Assembly (NCBI GenBank): GCA_023014365.1
Contig: JAEBUN010000020.1
Span: 310,001 to 374,000, forward strand
DNA from: Lepiota brunneoincarnata
Lineage: Eukaryota; Basidiomycota; Agaricomycetes; Agaricales; Agaricaceae
Direction of reading: 5' to 3'
DNA: 64,000 nt
The position numbers and the translations under genes were made by a program. Each line of letters begins with the position of its first letter. Position 1 is the first letter of the stretch. Under the pieces are notes generated by a model. That model had not been told where the DNA came from. It ran no database searches and worked only from the letters and a program-made list of their open reading frames with translations. Positions 48,798 to 60,300 of this stretch are shown here, in pieces.

Positions 48798-50187
48798 TTA
48801 TAAGTCTTGAAGCTTGAAGCTTAACAAGTGCACAGGCACCATCTGATTGACATTAAATACCGTTGTATCATAGCATAGACCCAAGTACTGTCCATATGTG
48901 GGGGGAGAAAAAGGAGTTCGGATGAATAAATGGCTATATGCACTAGTCCAGCACTTAGCAATGCCAATATTGCTGCAAATGACAGTCTGTCAACAACCCC
49001 ATGCCAGCACAAAGGTCAACTTACCGTCCTCTGCTTTGGCCTCCAAATTCTCTGGTACGCCGGCTGGCCAAGGCATTCTGCAAGGGTAACAAGCTTGTAC
49101 CCAGCACCTTGGAGTTTCTGGATCGCGTGCGGCAAAACTTCCTTGCTGCAAGATCAAAGAATTTGAGTATTCCTTAGTAGCAGCCAAAGAAGTCACGGTG
49201 AGCATACATTGAGGACTCTGAAGAAATACCCTATCAGTTATCGTTTCAATGGTTTGAGAGATAAGACGCGCACCGTGCACATCGTGTTGTAACGACAGCA
49301 CGTTAAGCGGCTTCCGGGCAGCCAGATCAGTGTACCGCTGTTTCTGCTCCTCGACGCTCGCTCCCACAGAATCGCCGGAGCTAAACCGAGTAAGCTGATA
49401 CCGATACACGAAACGTAGAGACATACTCGAAGTCCCAGAGCGCCACAGTCTCACCAAGCCTTGCAGGCGGCCCTAACTACCGTGTCATTCCAGCTTCCAT
49501 AAGCTATATAAAACGACTCAGCTACGAAATGGCACAGTGGGTCATTAATACTTACGGGGACGCATGAACGCGACACTAGCTCCAGTGATTCTTTCAATGG
49601 CGACTATCACCGACACTCATATAACCTCATCAATGGCATTCAAAAGAAAGAAACAAACCATGAGTCTTCCGCAACTCCTCGTCAACTACCAAGAAAAGAG
49701 TCAGTTGTGTATTCTGTCGGACTGAGCAAGTGAATGACGAACGTTCGGTCGCGGACAAGGTAGTGAGATTTTTGTGTGCCCAAGTGTGCGAGGCGATTTG
49801 ATGTCCTTTACGAAATACATGCCTCAAGGTATCGACATTTGCTTGGTCATAAATACAGCCCCAGTTTTTCCCGTCTAGATGAAAGTGAGTATCATTCACC
49901 CGAATCGCATTATACCATTACTCACTGACGAAAAAGGTCCCTCTGGCACGAGCGGCTTCTAATATCTTGACAGCATCGTTCGTATACTGAAAAGGACCAT
50001 CGTCCTTTTATCGCTGTATAAGCCTAGGAGACTCAAAGCATTGCTAAATGAAAGGCACGCACAAAAGTCAATGCAACCTGGTTTCGCCTCGTACAACTTT
50101 TTACGACCCCCAAAGGCGTCCACGGAACCAAAAGTGGAGAGAGCAACAACGAGCGAGAAGAGAGTGGCAATACGGAGCACCGAACAT
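48798..50187 (-). CDS. Chitin deacetylase (CE4), copy 1, frame-broken
   Basis: Polysaccharide deacetylase converting chitin to chitosan in the wall. Exons show a signal peptide (IATLFSLVVALSTFG), RNQVALTF joined to DDGPFQYTNDAVKILEAARA (metal-binding Asp-Asp), GTFFV then NGKNWGCIYD, GHQIASHTWAHKNLTTL (metal-binding His pair), ERITGASVAFMRP (catalytic Arg/Pro), LSLQHDVHG and GAGYKLVTLAECLG. Three extra bases relative to copy 2 break it: in GG 50174-50175 (codon 5), in C5 at 50107-50111, and in CC 49459-49460. The copy-2 stop codon is absent here, and the frame runs on about 35 codons to 48800. A TATATA box lies 30 bp upstream of the ATG. Pseudogene or assembly-affected. Confidence 0.82.
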
Positions 50188-50216
50188 TTCTTCTAAACGA
50201 GCGACGGGAGGTGAGT

Positions 50217-50222
50217 TATATA
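50217..50222 (-). promoter_or_regulatory. TATA box, chitin deacetylase 1
   Basis: TATATA, about 30 bp upstream of the ATG at 50187. The equivalent TATATAT lies at 53152-53158 for copy 2. Confidence 0.5.
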
Positions 50223-50830
50223 GAAAAGAGCGACGTGCTGTCCGCTGTGGGCGGTAGATTTAGTGAGGGTAACTAGCAACCGGTAAAAGTTTGCAAGCCG
50301 CCTTGTCTTGGGATATATATATAGGCACTATCAGTACGTCATACTAATAGTGGACTAGTCTTGTCAGACACACGAACGGTGAGGACCCAAACTCGATGGG
50401 GTAAGCCGCTCAATAACTGGTGGGAAAATCCAGAACACTCTGTTTCCGCTTTGCCCGAAGCCCAATTGTTTATTGCCTGAGCCTGGTCAACATTCATGCC
50501 GCAAATCCAGGGAAAACTTGCGCCTTTGTTGTGTTGAATGATTTGGGAGATAGAGCCCGGACGCGCAAGTGATATTCATCATTACAGACGCTAAAGGGCT
50601 CACGCTAGTGAGTATACACTTTCTTCGTCGGCTCGTGGAGGCGAGAAGTGCATATATTATGTTAAATTATGGCGGTCATGTGGGAAACGCCGACATCGGA
50701 AACGCCCAAGCAATTTATCGCGCCCGGCACCTAGAGAGCAGTTACACAACTCATGTGTATATGGGTACCTCTAGCCAGTATCTCAGCATCTGTGCGACGG
50801 ATGCCACTGCATATACGCACCATGCGCATC
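50223..50830. other. Upstream region of chitin deacetylase 1
   Basis: Holds pieces similar to the copy-2 upstream region, for example GTGCATATATTAT at about 50648-50660 and about 53803-53815. No gene seen. Confidence 0.5.
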
Positions 50831-51376
50831 TCACTTCTTTTCCTTCTCCTTCTTCCTCCCACCTTCCACACCAGCATCCTCGCCTGTCAACTGCGCCATC
50901 TCTTCAAACCAGCCAACGTCATCCAATGACCCTCCCATCCCTCTACTCGTTCCTTCTTCCACCCTCCACTCATCCTCACTCTCACTCTCAACCATCCCCA
51001 CACCACCACTACCACCAAACTTCCTCCCGAACCTCCCCAATCGCCCAACGCTCCCACTCTCCTCCTCAATACCGGCCCCCCCACCCCATCTATCTAGATT
51101 CCACACCGGATTATTCGTTGTATCCCTCGTTAGCCGAATCAACGACCTCGGGGACGTAGTCCACTGAACAAAAGACGTGCCGTCCGAACGCACTACCGTC
51201 TGCGGATATTTGGGTACTACCGGGTTGGGCAGCGTCGGCAGGCGGCGTTTCCAGACATGTGTACGGCCATAGGGTGATGAGGATTTGAGTCGGATTTGTG
51301 TTTGTGTTGATAATTGGGGGCGCAGGGAGAGGATGGAGGAGTCCGCTTTTGTGCGGAGGAGTGTGCGGGTGAGCAT
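50831..51376 (-). CDS. MRPL36: Mitochondrial ribosomal protein bL31m
   Basis: Single-exon gene for a protein of the mitoribosome large subunit. It starts MLTRTLLRTKADSSILSLRP, an Arg/Ser-rich presequence. The core is VPKYPQTVVRSDGTSFVQWT then SPRSLIRLTRDTTNNPVWN, which matches the fungal bL31m block ending in NNPLWN. The acidic/basic C-terminal extension ends KKEKEKK. An upstream in-frame ATG at 51466 would add 30 residues before the presequence and is less likely. It lies in the same orientation between the two chitin deacetylases. Confidence 0.8.
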   Translation of the reverse strand: MLTRTLLRTKADSSILSLRPQLSTQTQIRLKSSSPYGRTHVWKRRLPTLPNPVVPKYPQTVVRSDGTSFVQWTTSPRSLIRLTRDTTNNPVWNLDRWGGGAGIEEESGSVGRLGRFGRKFGGSGGVGMVESESEDEWRVEEGTSRGMGGSLDDVGWFEEMAQLTGEDAGVEGGRKKEKEKK

Positions 51377-51862
51377 GGGCGCGGTGTATGTTCCGGCGAA
51401 CGCGTCTGCGACCCGAAATTTGGGCTCATGTTTGGCAACAGGCCCGTGATCCAAATAACGCTGCACCCAGCGCTTTTCTATAGCTTGTTCTTCCTTTCAC
51501 TTCCAACTCCTTTTCATTATTCTCTCTCGCTTTTTTGTTTCTCCTCTTCACCAGCGCTGTCAAATTTCAACCAGCACCTCATTGTTCTGATCAATCGACT
51601 TAAGGATCTGATCTTACTCAGACGGGCCCCTCACATAATCGCGCACCTAATAAAAATCATTTCAAACGCATCGGAAAGTCGTGATGCGTGGAAGCAGTTC
51701 CAGCTCTGAACAGCCCGGTCTTATATTCGGAACCGAAGCCTGAAGTTCAACAGCCTTTTATTGACACCAACTCCCATTGTATCCTAGCGGAGACCCACAT
51801 GCTTGTCCATCCGTAAACAGGAAGAACCAAACAAAGAAATAACGGCTGGCGAATGCATTACA
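51377..51862. other. Upstream region of bL31m / downstream of chitin deacetylase 2
   Basis: No gene; a pyrimidine-rich tract (51480-51560) lies upstream of bL31m. Confidence 0.45.
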
Positions 51863-53117
51863 TCAGCGCTCAGCAATGCCAATCTTGCTGCAGATGGCGG
51901 TAGCCTGTCAACAATCTCGTACCACCACAAAGATACCAACTCACCGTCCTCAACTCGGGTATCCCAACGTTCTGGTATGCCGGCTGGCCAAGGCACTCGG
52001 CAACGGTAACGAGCTCGTACCCAGCACCCTGGAGTTTTTGGATCGCGTACGGAAGAACCTCTTTTCTGTAAGGCCAAACAATCTGAGTATCTCATAGTAG
52101 GAGCCAAAGAAATGTGGTAAACGTACACTGAAGACTCTGAGTAGAGAAGGTGCGCGATCAGTCATCCGTATTAATGAACCTAGAAGTATGGACACGCACC
52201 ATACACATCGTGTTGTAACGATAGCGCATTAGGTGGCCTCCGAGCAACCAAATCATCGAAAAGCCGTTTCTGTTCCTCGACACTCACACGCTGGAAATCC
52301 ATGGAGCTAAACCAAGTCAGCTGGTACCCGTTCGTAGAACGGAGAAACGTACGTGAAGTCACAGATAGTTACAGTCTCACCAAGCTTTGCGGCGGCCGCA
52401 ACTACCGCGTCATTATAACTTCCATGTGCTATGCAAAGATTCAGCTTCGAACACCAGTAAATAGTACTGGGCAGGCTTACGTGGGCGCATAAAGGCGACA
52501 CTAGCTCCGGTAATTCTCTCGATAGCAGCTACCGCCAATTTTTAAATTACTCCATCACGACAAAGGAACGGAACAAACCGTGGGCCTTCTGCAATTCCTC
52601 GTCAACTATCGAGAAACGAAGTCAGCTACCAGCTCTTCCGGATAAAATGATATTACGAACGTTCTTCCAAAGACAAGGCAGTCAGATTCCTGTGCGTCCA
52701 TGCATGTGAAGCGACCTGATGGCCCCTGTGATACACATGCTTCAAGATATCGACACTAGTTTGGTCGTAGATACACCCCAAATTCTCCCCATCTAAACGC
52801 AAGCCCTTAACCTTCATCCTAAATCTCATAATACGAATTTACTTACTGACGAAAAAGGTCCCTTTGGCACCAGCCGCATCTAATATCCTGACAGCCTCGT
52901 TGGTATACTGATAAGGGCCATCATCCTTTCACCGCTCCATAAGCTCCAGAAACCCAAGGCACAGCTAAACAAAAATAAAACAAAAAAGACGCACAAAAGT
53001 CAACGCGACTTGGCGCGGATTCTTACAGCTAATCACAACTTCCGCGGCATTCAAGGGACCAAGAGTGGAGAGAGCAGCAATGAGCGAGAAGAGAGTGACA
53101 ACACGAGCACTGAACAT
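51863..53117 (-). CDS. Chitin deacetylase (CE4), copy 2, intact
   Basis: Wall-modifying polysaccharide deacetylase, secreted (signal peptide MFSARVVTLFSLIAALSTLG). Spliced motifs: VVISCKNPRQVALTF then DDGPYQYTNEAVRILDAAGA, KGTFFVNGENLGCIYDQTSV, GHQVASHAWTHRNLTALS, IVDEELQKAHG, ERITGASVAFMRP, GSYNDAVVAAAAKLGETVTI then CDF, LSLQHDVYG and QKLQGAGYELVTVAECLGQP. It ends ATAICSKIGIAER before TGA at 51863-51865. The Asp-Asp, His-x3-His and Arg-Pro sites needed by CE4 enzymes are all present. About nine exons with the same junctions as copy 1 and no frame break. No GPI signal is obvious. Confidence 0.88.
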
Positions 53118-53151
53118 TTTCTTCCAAACGAACGACGGGGGGGTGGTTGAT

Positions 53152-53158
53152 TATATAT
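53152..53158 (-). promoter_or_regulatory. TATA box, chitin deacetylase 2
   Basis: TATATAT, 35 bp upstream of the ATG at 53117, matching the position in copy 1. Confidence 0.5.
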
Positions 53159-53943
53159 CGTTGAAGTCACAAACCGCCTTGCCTGGAGATATTTATCAGA
53201 ATTAACTGTACGTCATTAAACCCAACACACGGAGTTCCCAGAAGACCAAAATTCAATGGGGTACATAAATCGTGAAATAAAGCCGTTAGCAAATCGACAC
53301 TTCGATTTATGAAAGCTCCAACGGTACACAAACCCCTTTACTTAAAAGGCGGCGATCCAACCGAATTACCGATGCCCCGCTCGAAGGATGCCTCCTATTT
53401 CACAGGATAGACGAAGTTGTTGACGACCCGAGTATCCTTTACACATGAGGGACTATACAACCGCAATACAATGGGGTGGTAGAGGGGGGGTGAATGTATC
53501 GTCGGTCCGGGTTGGTGCCGGTTTCTGTTTAACAACTGCAGCCGCGTTCCCATGTGGCACCACTGTTGAATAATAAGAGAAGGGTCTGTGGATCATTACA
53601 GAGGTCAATTGTCTTGCGAGCGGCTATAGTCAAGTTGAGATATCCTGGACCGACGCTATGTTTCTGCCCTATTTTGGAGCTCAATTTGTTCAAGTCCAGT
53701 AAGGACCCGTGCCGCATAGGCAGTGGAAACTCGCACCTGCGCTGCTTTGAAAGACCCGGATCGATGGATATGGATTTCTTCTCGTGATCGCGTGGGCGAG
53801 AGGTGCATATATTATATAGTGAGCAAAAATGAGCTGGCCCCAGAGATAGCAATTACTTGGCCTAGTCTGTAAAGAGTAATAAAATACAACAAGCTAAAAA
53901 CCCAACTGAACCAATAAGTAAATGAAACAAGAATCTGGAGGTG
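53159..53943. other. Upstream region of chitin deacetylase 2
   Basis: No supported gene. An open frame at 53529-53852 (minus) has no motif. Contains the duplicated upstream pieces noted for copy 1. Confidence 0.45.
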
Positions 53944-55859
53944 CTATAGGACACCCTCTACCCGATCTTCAATCAACTTTGCAATGGTAAGTCCATGTAC
54001 GGGAATCTTATCGCCTTGGAAGCCATCCGGATAATCCACGTTAGGTTTATTGGGATGTGTACGGTGGCTTCAACTATCCATCAGTATGAAGCTCCTGGGC
54101 TAACAATAAAGATAGAGGACGCACGTATCATTCCAAACTGCAAAATGAGCCATTCCAAGAGCCCTCGTCGTCCACTGATAATCATGCGCGAATCCTCCAG
54201 GGCAAAAAATCTCAATCACCGTCGACACCCTCGAAGGCTTCATCCAAACAAGATGCGTAAGCCCATTACCATGCACACCAAGCATAATCTACAGAGCCTC
54301 GCAAGTCAGACTCATTTGTCAATGAGCGAATGGAACTCACGGTCGTGTTGGCAGCAACCCTAACTTGCTCATCCTTTGTCATTCTCTCTGCTTGTACGAC
54401 TTTCAACTCCCATTCCCTTTTCGTCTTATCCTTCTCTGCCTCTTGATTCTTCCTCTTCGCTAGCGATGTCAATGCTTCAACCAGCGCATCATGATCCTCA
54501 TCAATCAACTTCCTTCTGCTCGTGCCCTGCCTAGAGATATAAGTTACCACTATTTTCTCCGGCATCTCCAAAAACTTTTGTGCCTCTACACCAACCCCAT
54601 TCAAAATCTCATCATCACCTGTCCCGGCACCACGTATTACGAGATCCTCCTCCGGAACCCGTATCTCCTTGACCTTCATCAAGTCCCTTGAAGCCCCAGC
54701 AAACTCCCAAATGGCACTCCGGACCGGCTCCCACCACGCACCAACATGCCTCCCCCTCAACTGACCCAACTTCCTCATGCCTTCCCAAGCTTCCGCAGCG
54801 GTACGCTGGGTCAAACTACCACAGACCTTGCCGCGATGCGCTGCACTACGATCTGTAAGCAGGACCACAGGGAATCTCCACGCGCGATCGCCGGCGTTGG
54901 TCACGCCGATTCGGTCATTCCAGTCTTCCTGGTGCTCGATGGTAAGAGAGGGAAAGGCAGCTCGGAGGAAATACGAGTTGAATCCTGGGTTGTCCCTCCA
55001 CCCGTCAGCATTACTGTGCGCAAATATTGCGCGGTCAATTCGGGGTGGTGCGGGATGGAGAGAAGGTGAAGACGAGAATGCGAACTGCTGTGCAGTCCGT
55101 TGTGATGTTGTTTCCTCTGGCTGAGAAAATGCCCCATGCCAGAAGACTTGTACACCAAAGAAGAGCTCTGCAACGAGGATGGTAATAATGTCGCAAGAAC
55201 TGAGGGGGGTCATTAAAGAGGAGCTAAAATAAATAGGGGCAGTCAGTGATGCAACCGGCAGGAAGCGAACGGACGCACGGTATTTCCTTCAACAGTCCAC
55301 ACTCTGCCCCTCTCTCTCTCTCCACCCCATCGTTCAACCGCATCGTCGGGTGTGATATAATCCATATTAGCACTCGACGGCTCACGTGAAGCAATATTTT
55401 CTGGGGTATTCACGGACGGCAGACCAGTACTGGTCATCATCCGAATCGCAGGGAACTTTTTCGGTCGCGGGGTGAGAATATACAAGGTTCCATTAGACAT
55501 GTACAAATTCCTAAACAGAGTCCAGCCTGGTGCATGGGCAATAATAGATGTGCTAGGCAAGTTGGCGCCACTGCCCGCTTTCGCTGTCTGATGCACTTGT
55601 TGGGGACGAGGGTAGGCACGGTCTCGGTCACAGTTACAGCCTCTAGTACAGTAGTCGTTTCGGTGATTGTTTTAAACACGGTCTCCAGGGTGTGGTGGAC
55701 GTCAGGATTGTGATACTTCTGCACTGGGTAGAGCTGTGAGTCGGTGAGGCTAGACTGGTCTGGGGGTGTTTCGCGAAACAAGAGAGACCAGACGTGCACG
55801 GAGGATGCACCAAGGAGAATGAGGAAAGCATCTCTCCTAGTGAGGGTGTGTCTGAACAT
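53944..55859 (-). CDS. GT61-family glycosyltransferase
   Basis: Type II membrane glycosyltransferase of family 61 (DUF563, EOGT/XylT-like), likely in the Golgi or ER. N-terminal anchor LTRRDAFLILLGASSVHVWS, a Thr/Val-rich stem with KTITETTTVLEAVTVTETV, then APGWTLFRNLYMSNGTLYIL, VAELFFGVQVFWHGAFSQPE, GWRDNPGFNSYFLRAAFPS, DRAWRFPVVLLTDRSAAHRG and IVVTYISRQGTSRRKLIDED. The family block IMLGVHGNGLTHLVWMKPSR, VIEIFCPGGFAHDYQWTTRA and FAVWND follows. The last exon is PNVDYPDGFQGDKIPVHGL to DRVEGVL, stop TAG at 53944-53946. One extra base at 55197-55198 separates the GNTFLRHYYH and LVAELFFG parts, and a second, less clear frame change lies near 55600. The acceptor sugar is unknown. Confidence 0.85.
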
Positions 55860-56233
55860 GGACAGTGGTGGGACTTTGTAAACAGCTTGCAAGATATATG
55901 GGCACACTCGATTCCGTTGTTTCCTTATATGGAAGTACCACCGTAAAAAAAAGTTGTCAACGGAACCGAACAAGTATTGAATACTACCCATGATTTCAAC
56001 GGTGAATATCAGCCTTCGACGTTCATTAACGAGCATGTGGCCTCGCAATTGCTACTTGAAGCTTCACAGACCATAGACGACGGCTACATCGCCGTGCCTT
56101 GCATGTGGTCCTTTCGGCTTGTCACTTGATGCCATCGTCTTCTAATTTCCCCACGTCACGTGTCACCGCACTTCCCCCATAGGGTCAGCCTTTCAAACGT
56201 TGCGCGCTTGAGCGTCGACTGCGCGATCTGTCC
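55860..56233. other. Divergent promoter region, GT61 / small membrane protein
   Basis: No gene; 374 bp between two oppositely directed ATGs. Confidence 0.45.
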
Positions 56234-56718
56234 ATGAGCACACCATCATCATCGCCAACACCCACACCATCGCCACTCCCGCTCCTTCCGCTCCTCCTCC
56301 CCTACCTGACTAAATCACTCCATTTTATCACCCACCTCACCACCCGCCTTGTCACCTACATCCCCTGGACCTCACTCCTCTCACCGCTTCACCTACCTCC
56401 TCGCACCCCTCACGACCTTTGCTTCGGTCCTCCTCACACTCACCCTCCTTACACCCTATCACTTCCTCATATGGCTCCTTGAAACTGCGTTCCCTATCTA
56501 CGTGTTTTGTGGCGTCGCGTGCATTACCGGCAGCATACTCGGTTTCGGTGGCCGGTTGGTCAGCTTGGGTATCGTCGCAGCTGTGAGTGAGGAAAATGCG
56601 TCATATAACCAAGAGAAGGACAGCGGTAAAGGGCGTTGATGATCCTGAGGTTGTGGAGAGGAGCACAAAGAGGCGGAAGACTCGGAAGGACAGAAAGGGA
56701 TGGGAGGGTCAAGTTTGA
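56234..56718 (+). CDS. Small predicted membrane protein, frame-broken
   Basis: Begins MSTPSSSPTPTPSPLPLLPL, then hydrophobic segments around KSLHFITHLTTRLVTYIPW, FTYLLAPLTTFASVLLTLTL and FLIWLLETAFPIYVFCGVAC, then GSILGFGGRLVSLGIVAAV, and a basic tail (ERSTKRRKTRKDRKGWEGQV) before TGA at 56716-56718. Two reading frames must be joined near 56375-56385 (one extra base), and the tail is reached only through another one-base shift near 56630-56636 or a short intron. No family recognised; a membrane role is inferred from hydropathy. Confidence 0.55.
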
Positions 56719-57312
56719 ACCGACGGGGTGGTATGTGCACATCATCTGGGAGAAATCATTTCTGACAAATGCTCCTAGACCACGAACCAAAAGTACCTTC
56801 CTATAGACGACATTCAACCGAGTAACTGTTCACGACCCTCACGACCCTTTATTGGTATATAATCGCACTGTGCACATGTCCACGGTTAATGCACACTTGT
56901 TTTCGTCTTGTCGCAATATAGATCAAAGTTCAAGGTTTCGACTTTGTCGCATTTATCCTCAGGTCTGCCATGTCCTGACAAACAAGTTTCTCGCTATTTC
57001 CGCTTGAGCAACCCCGCGGCCAAGGCTTCCGACGAACTTTTCTAGCCGAAGAGAAGTAATCCAGAGCAGACATAAAGGCGACTCTGGACTTTGCGCACTG
57101 CCAAGATTCTCCACTGGCCCACAAGACCCCTAGATACCCCACATTATTCTCGCACATAAATTGCTAGAAGCACATGCGGGCGGCAGGAGAACATATGCGT
57201 TTCACACACCTCGTCGGGAATCAACAAATCTGGATGGGATCACTTGCTGATTACTCGTACTTATTCTACTCTCGCCAGCCAACAAATCTATTGACGACTC
57301 AGGATCGAAGGC
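56719..57312. other. Intergenic
   Basis: No supported gene. Confidence 0.45.
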
Positions 57313-57357
57313 TTGTATTTACGCTAACCACACCCCTGAGTATCTGGGCAGACGCGG
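57313..57357. repeat. Short piece of the dispersed repeat
   Basis: About 45 bp nearly identical to the reverse strand of 37095-37140. It lies just outside the 3' end of the right FunK1 arm. Confidence 0.7.
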
Positions 57358-60300
57358 AGGCCACACCAACGTCCGAGCCCCCGGGCTCTGGATTGCCTCC
57401 AGTCTGATGCCTCAGTCCATAACAATTCCGGATTTGCCGGCCACGCCACACCACTCAGGACGCAGAGCTCTCAATCTGTAGGTGTCAGCATGCAAGATGA
57501 GCCACTTGTCTACGAAGCCGGTTTCCGTTATCGTTCATAAGTGTTTCCCTTCGAGACAAATGCACGATCGCATCATGGGATTGAGGCGTCATTTCGAAAC
57601 ATCTGTCATAGCCGATGTAGAGCGGAAAACAAGATTTGACAGAAATAGCATTCAAAGGGATAACATATATTAGCACGGGGTCACGTTCGGGGCAAGGTTC
57701 AGTAGTTTCTTGGGAGACAGAAACGACATAGACACGAGAGCCACAAAATTCACGCCAGGAGTCGATGCATTACACCAAAAAAGATGGGACAGGAAAGCGG
57801 GGGGTGAGTTAGTGACGGCTCGGGGGTGTTCACTTGCGCCGGGCTCTCTTTGCCACGGGTGGAGATGATGGAGGAGACCTGACATGGGTTTGCGGAATCG
57901 GAGGATCCAAGTGCGGTTGGCCAGATACCCTTCGCTCCTCTTCCTTCAATAATGCGTCAACCGTCTTCCAACTCTTTATCGCAGTTTTCGCAAGATCCCA
58001 GTACTCTTTCCTCCGGGCCTCCTCTTTTCGAGTCATCTCGAGGTAGCGTTCAGGTACTTGGGAGGCTTTGAGCTGTGCCATGGCCTTGTCAAGAAGCATT
58101 TGGATAATCTTGTGTGGATAACAATATTCGAGTCCTTTTGGATAGGCCCAGGCTACCTTGAGCACCGCGTACCATTCCCGGATCAGTGATCTGAGGTCAC
58201 TGAAGTATTCGGCAACGTTGTCCAGAATGTCCTCGAATTTTTTCTCGGTGTTGAAGGCCTTGAGCTTTTTGTCTCTAGCAGTACCAGTGTTGTGGAAATA
58301 ATCGTAAATGATACCCTCCTGTGCCCCGGATAACTTTCTTGGCGTCGCTGGTCCGTCGTATCGGAGTGTAATATACACCAGAATCCACAGGAACGATTCC
58401 ATGTCGTGTATCGCAGTATGAGGCCTTCCCCCGCCAAGATGTGAGCTTATGAAAGGAAGAGTCCCCTGGAGGAAGCTCATTAGAATAAGAATACGGCACA
58501 AGGGACGAGCATACGGTAATGTAACCATGCCCTGCTCGGCGGTCCGAGAAGGATGGAAGGTCATATCCCTGGACACTGTTAATTCACTGTCACCGGATCG
58601 AAAAGGCCACTGCACCACAGAATCCCAGCCAAGATCCTGAAATGTGACGAGCTGATGCATAAAGGGTACTGAGAGCCCATGGGCCGCCGCTGCGACGATC
58701 AAATAGATCCACGCCCTTTCACCATATGCTTTCTCAGCGAGATCTATCGCAGTGTCATCATATTCCTGTCGAAGCCTGTCGCGTTGGCCTGGGCCCTAGT
58801 GTCCCAACGTTTTCCGAAGCGAAAGGTTTGAATTGGACCGTGATCTTGCTGTGATCGAAATCGATGAGATGGCCTCCCATTCCGCCCCCCATGCCTGACA
58901 AGATTATATTCCCCGTGCTGACATCTCGGATGAATCACTCCATTCCTGCACAGCTTCTCATGTTCTGCTTGAAATGTCAGACCCGACACCCGTGTAAAGT
59001 ACGAACCAAACCTTCAATTCCACCCTTTAGAGCACTGATGAGCTCCTCCTTGCTCATAAAGTGCTTGATTGTCCAGCCCGGGAGCTTGAGGAATATGCGT
59101 GTCAGCTTACGACTCACTGGTCGATGGTGTTCATCACCCTGGTCAGGTGTTTTGCAAGGGGTGTCAATTCTCAGACCGTCCCACAGATCGCAGGGGCCGT
59201 CGATAATTTTAAGTATAGCTGAGCTGGAGTTTTTCTTGACTTCCGGAGCTGGCCGTAAGCTTTGAGGCACATAGTGCTCAAGACCCTTGCGAATGAAGTC
59301 AAACGTATCCACTTGCTTCCCGTCAGAACACACATAGCCGGCTTCGTGGAGGCGAGATGAATCAATGGCAAAACCAGCCTTGTGGAGAATGTACGCTTCA
59401 TAAGGTTCCCACTCGAGAGATTTGCGCAACTCCTCCAGTTGCTCTGTCCAGTCATTGGGCTCTGAAGCATAATCTGAGGCAGTTGACCAGTGTTACCTCG
59501 TTGTCACCCTCGAGTCCAGGCAGCCGCTGCCATGTTTGCTTCATCACCATTATCGTTGCCTCAAGAACACATCAGAACACAGATTCGTGGATGAAGGCCA
59601 AGTATCCCACCTCTTCATTTTTGGCCTTCCAGTCACCCAACGAGACCACCTCGAGTATGATGCTTGCTCTGCCGTAGAGGACCTGCGCGCTCCTGAAATG
59701 CAGGGATCGGATAGAGACGTATTTCTCCAATGGATTCTTGGGGCTATCGATGACCCAAGGAATTTCGTAAGCATTCGAGCAGTCCGTCAGTGATCCTAGC
59801 GGAAGACCATACGATGGAACGGGTCCTTCACCGTTCCACGCCTGGAACGTCGGGTCCCATCCGAGCTGTTCCGGTGAGAGATAAGCCAGACTTGCGATGA
59901 CATGAATGAAATCCTCGGGATTCTGAACTACAGATCAACACCGTCCTGAACATATGACCCTGCTCGACTGACTTTGTTGATATCAATCGCTTCTGTGATG
60001 CTCACTTGTGCCACTGCGATCGAAGAGGTAAACCCATAATCCGCCGGAGCGAAGGGTAAGAGCAAAGACGAAGCGCCGATCGAGTTGTTCCATGAAGATC
60101 TGGCGAACATAGGTACCTAGTTGTGGTACAGCCTCGTTGTACTTGGGCTTGCCGTCCTCGCATTCGCCACTAATGCTGCTGGCGCTGGTGCTTGTGGAGT
60201 CGTTGATGCTCGCATTGTCATTGGCGCTCGCGCCATTGCTTTGGTGCAACTTCATCTCGACGACGGTCAGAATCTGAAGCCACCACTGCGTTGGCAGCTG

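Noticed and set aside
50569..51159. Plus-strand open frame of 196 codons, His/Ser/Pro-rich
   Set aside because: Antisense to bL31m, which has clear family motifs.
54746..55124. Plus-strand frames over the GT61 gene
   Set aside because: Antisense shadows of the GT61 exon with long family-matching sequence.
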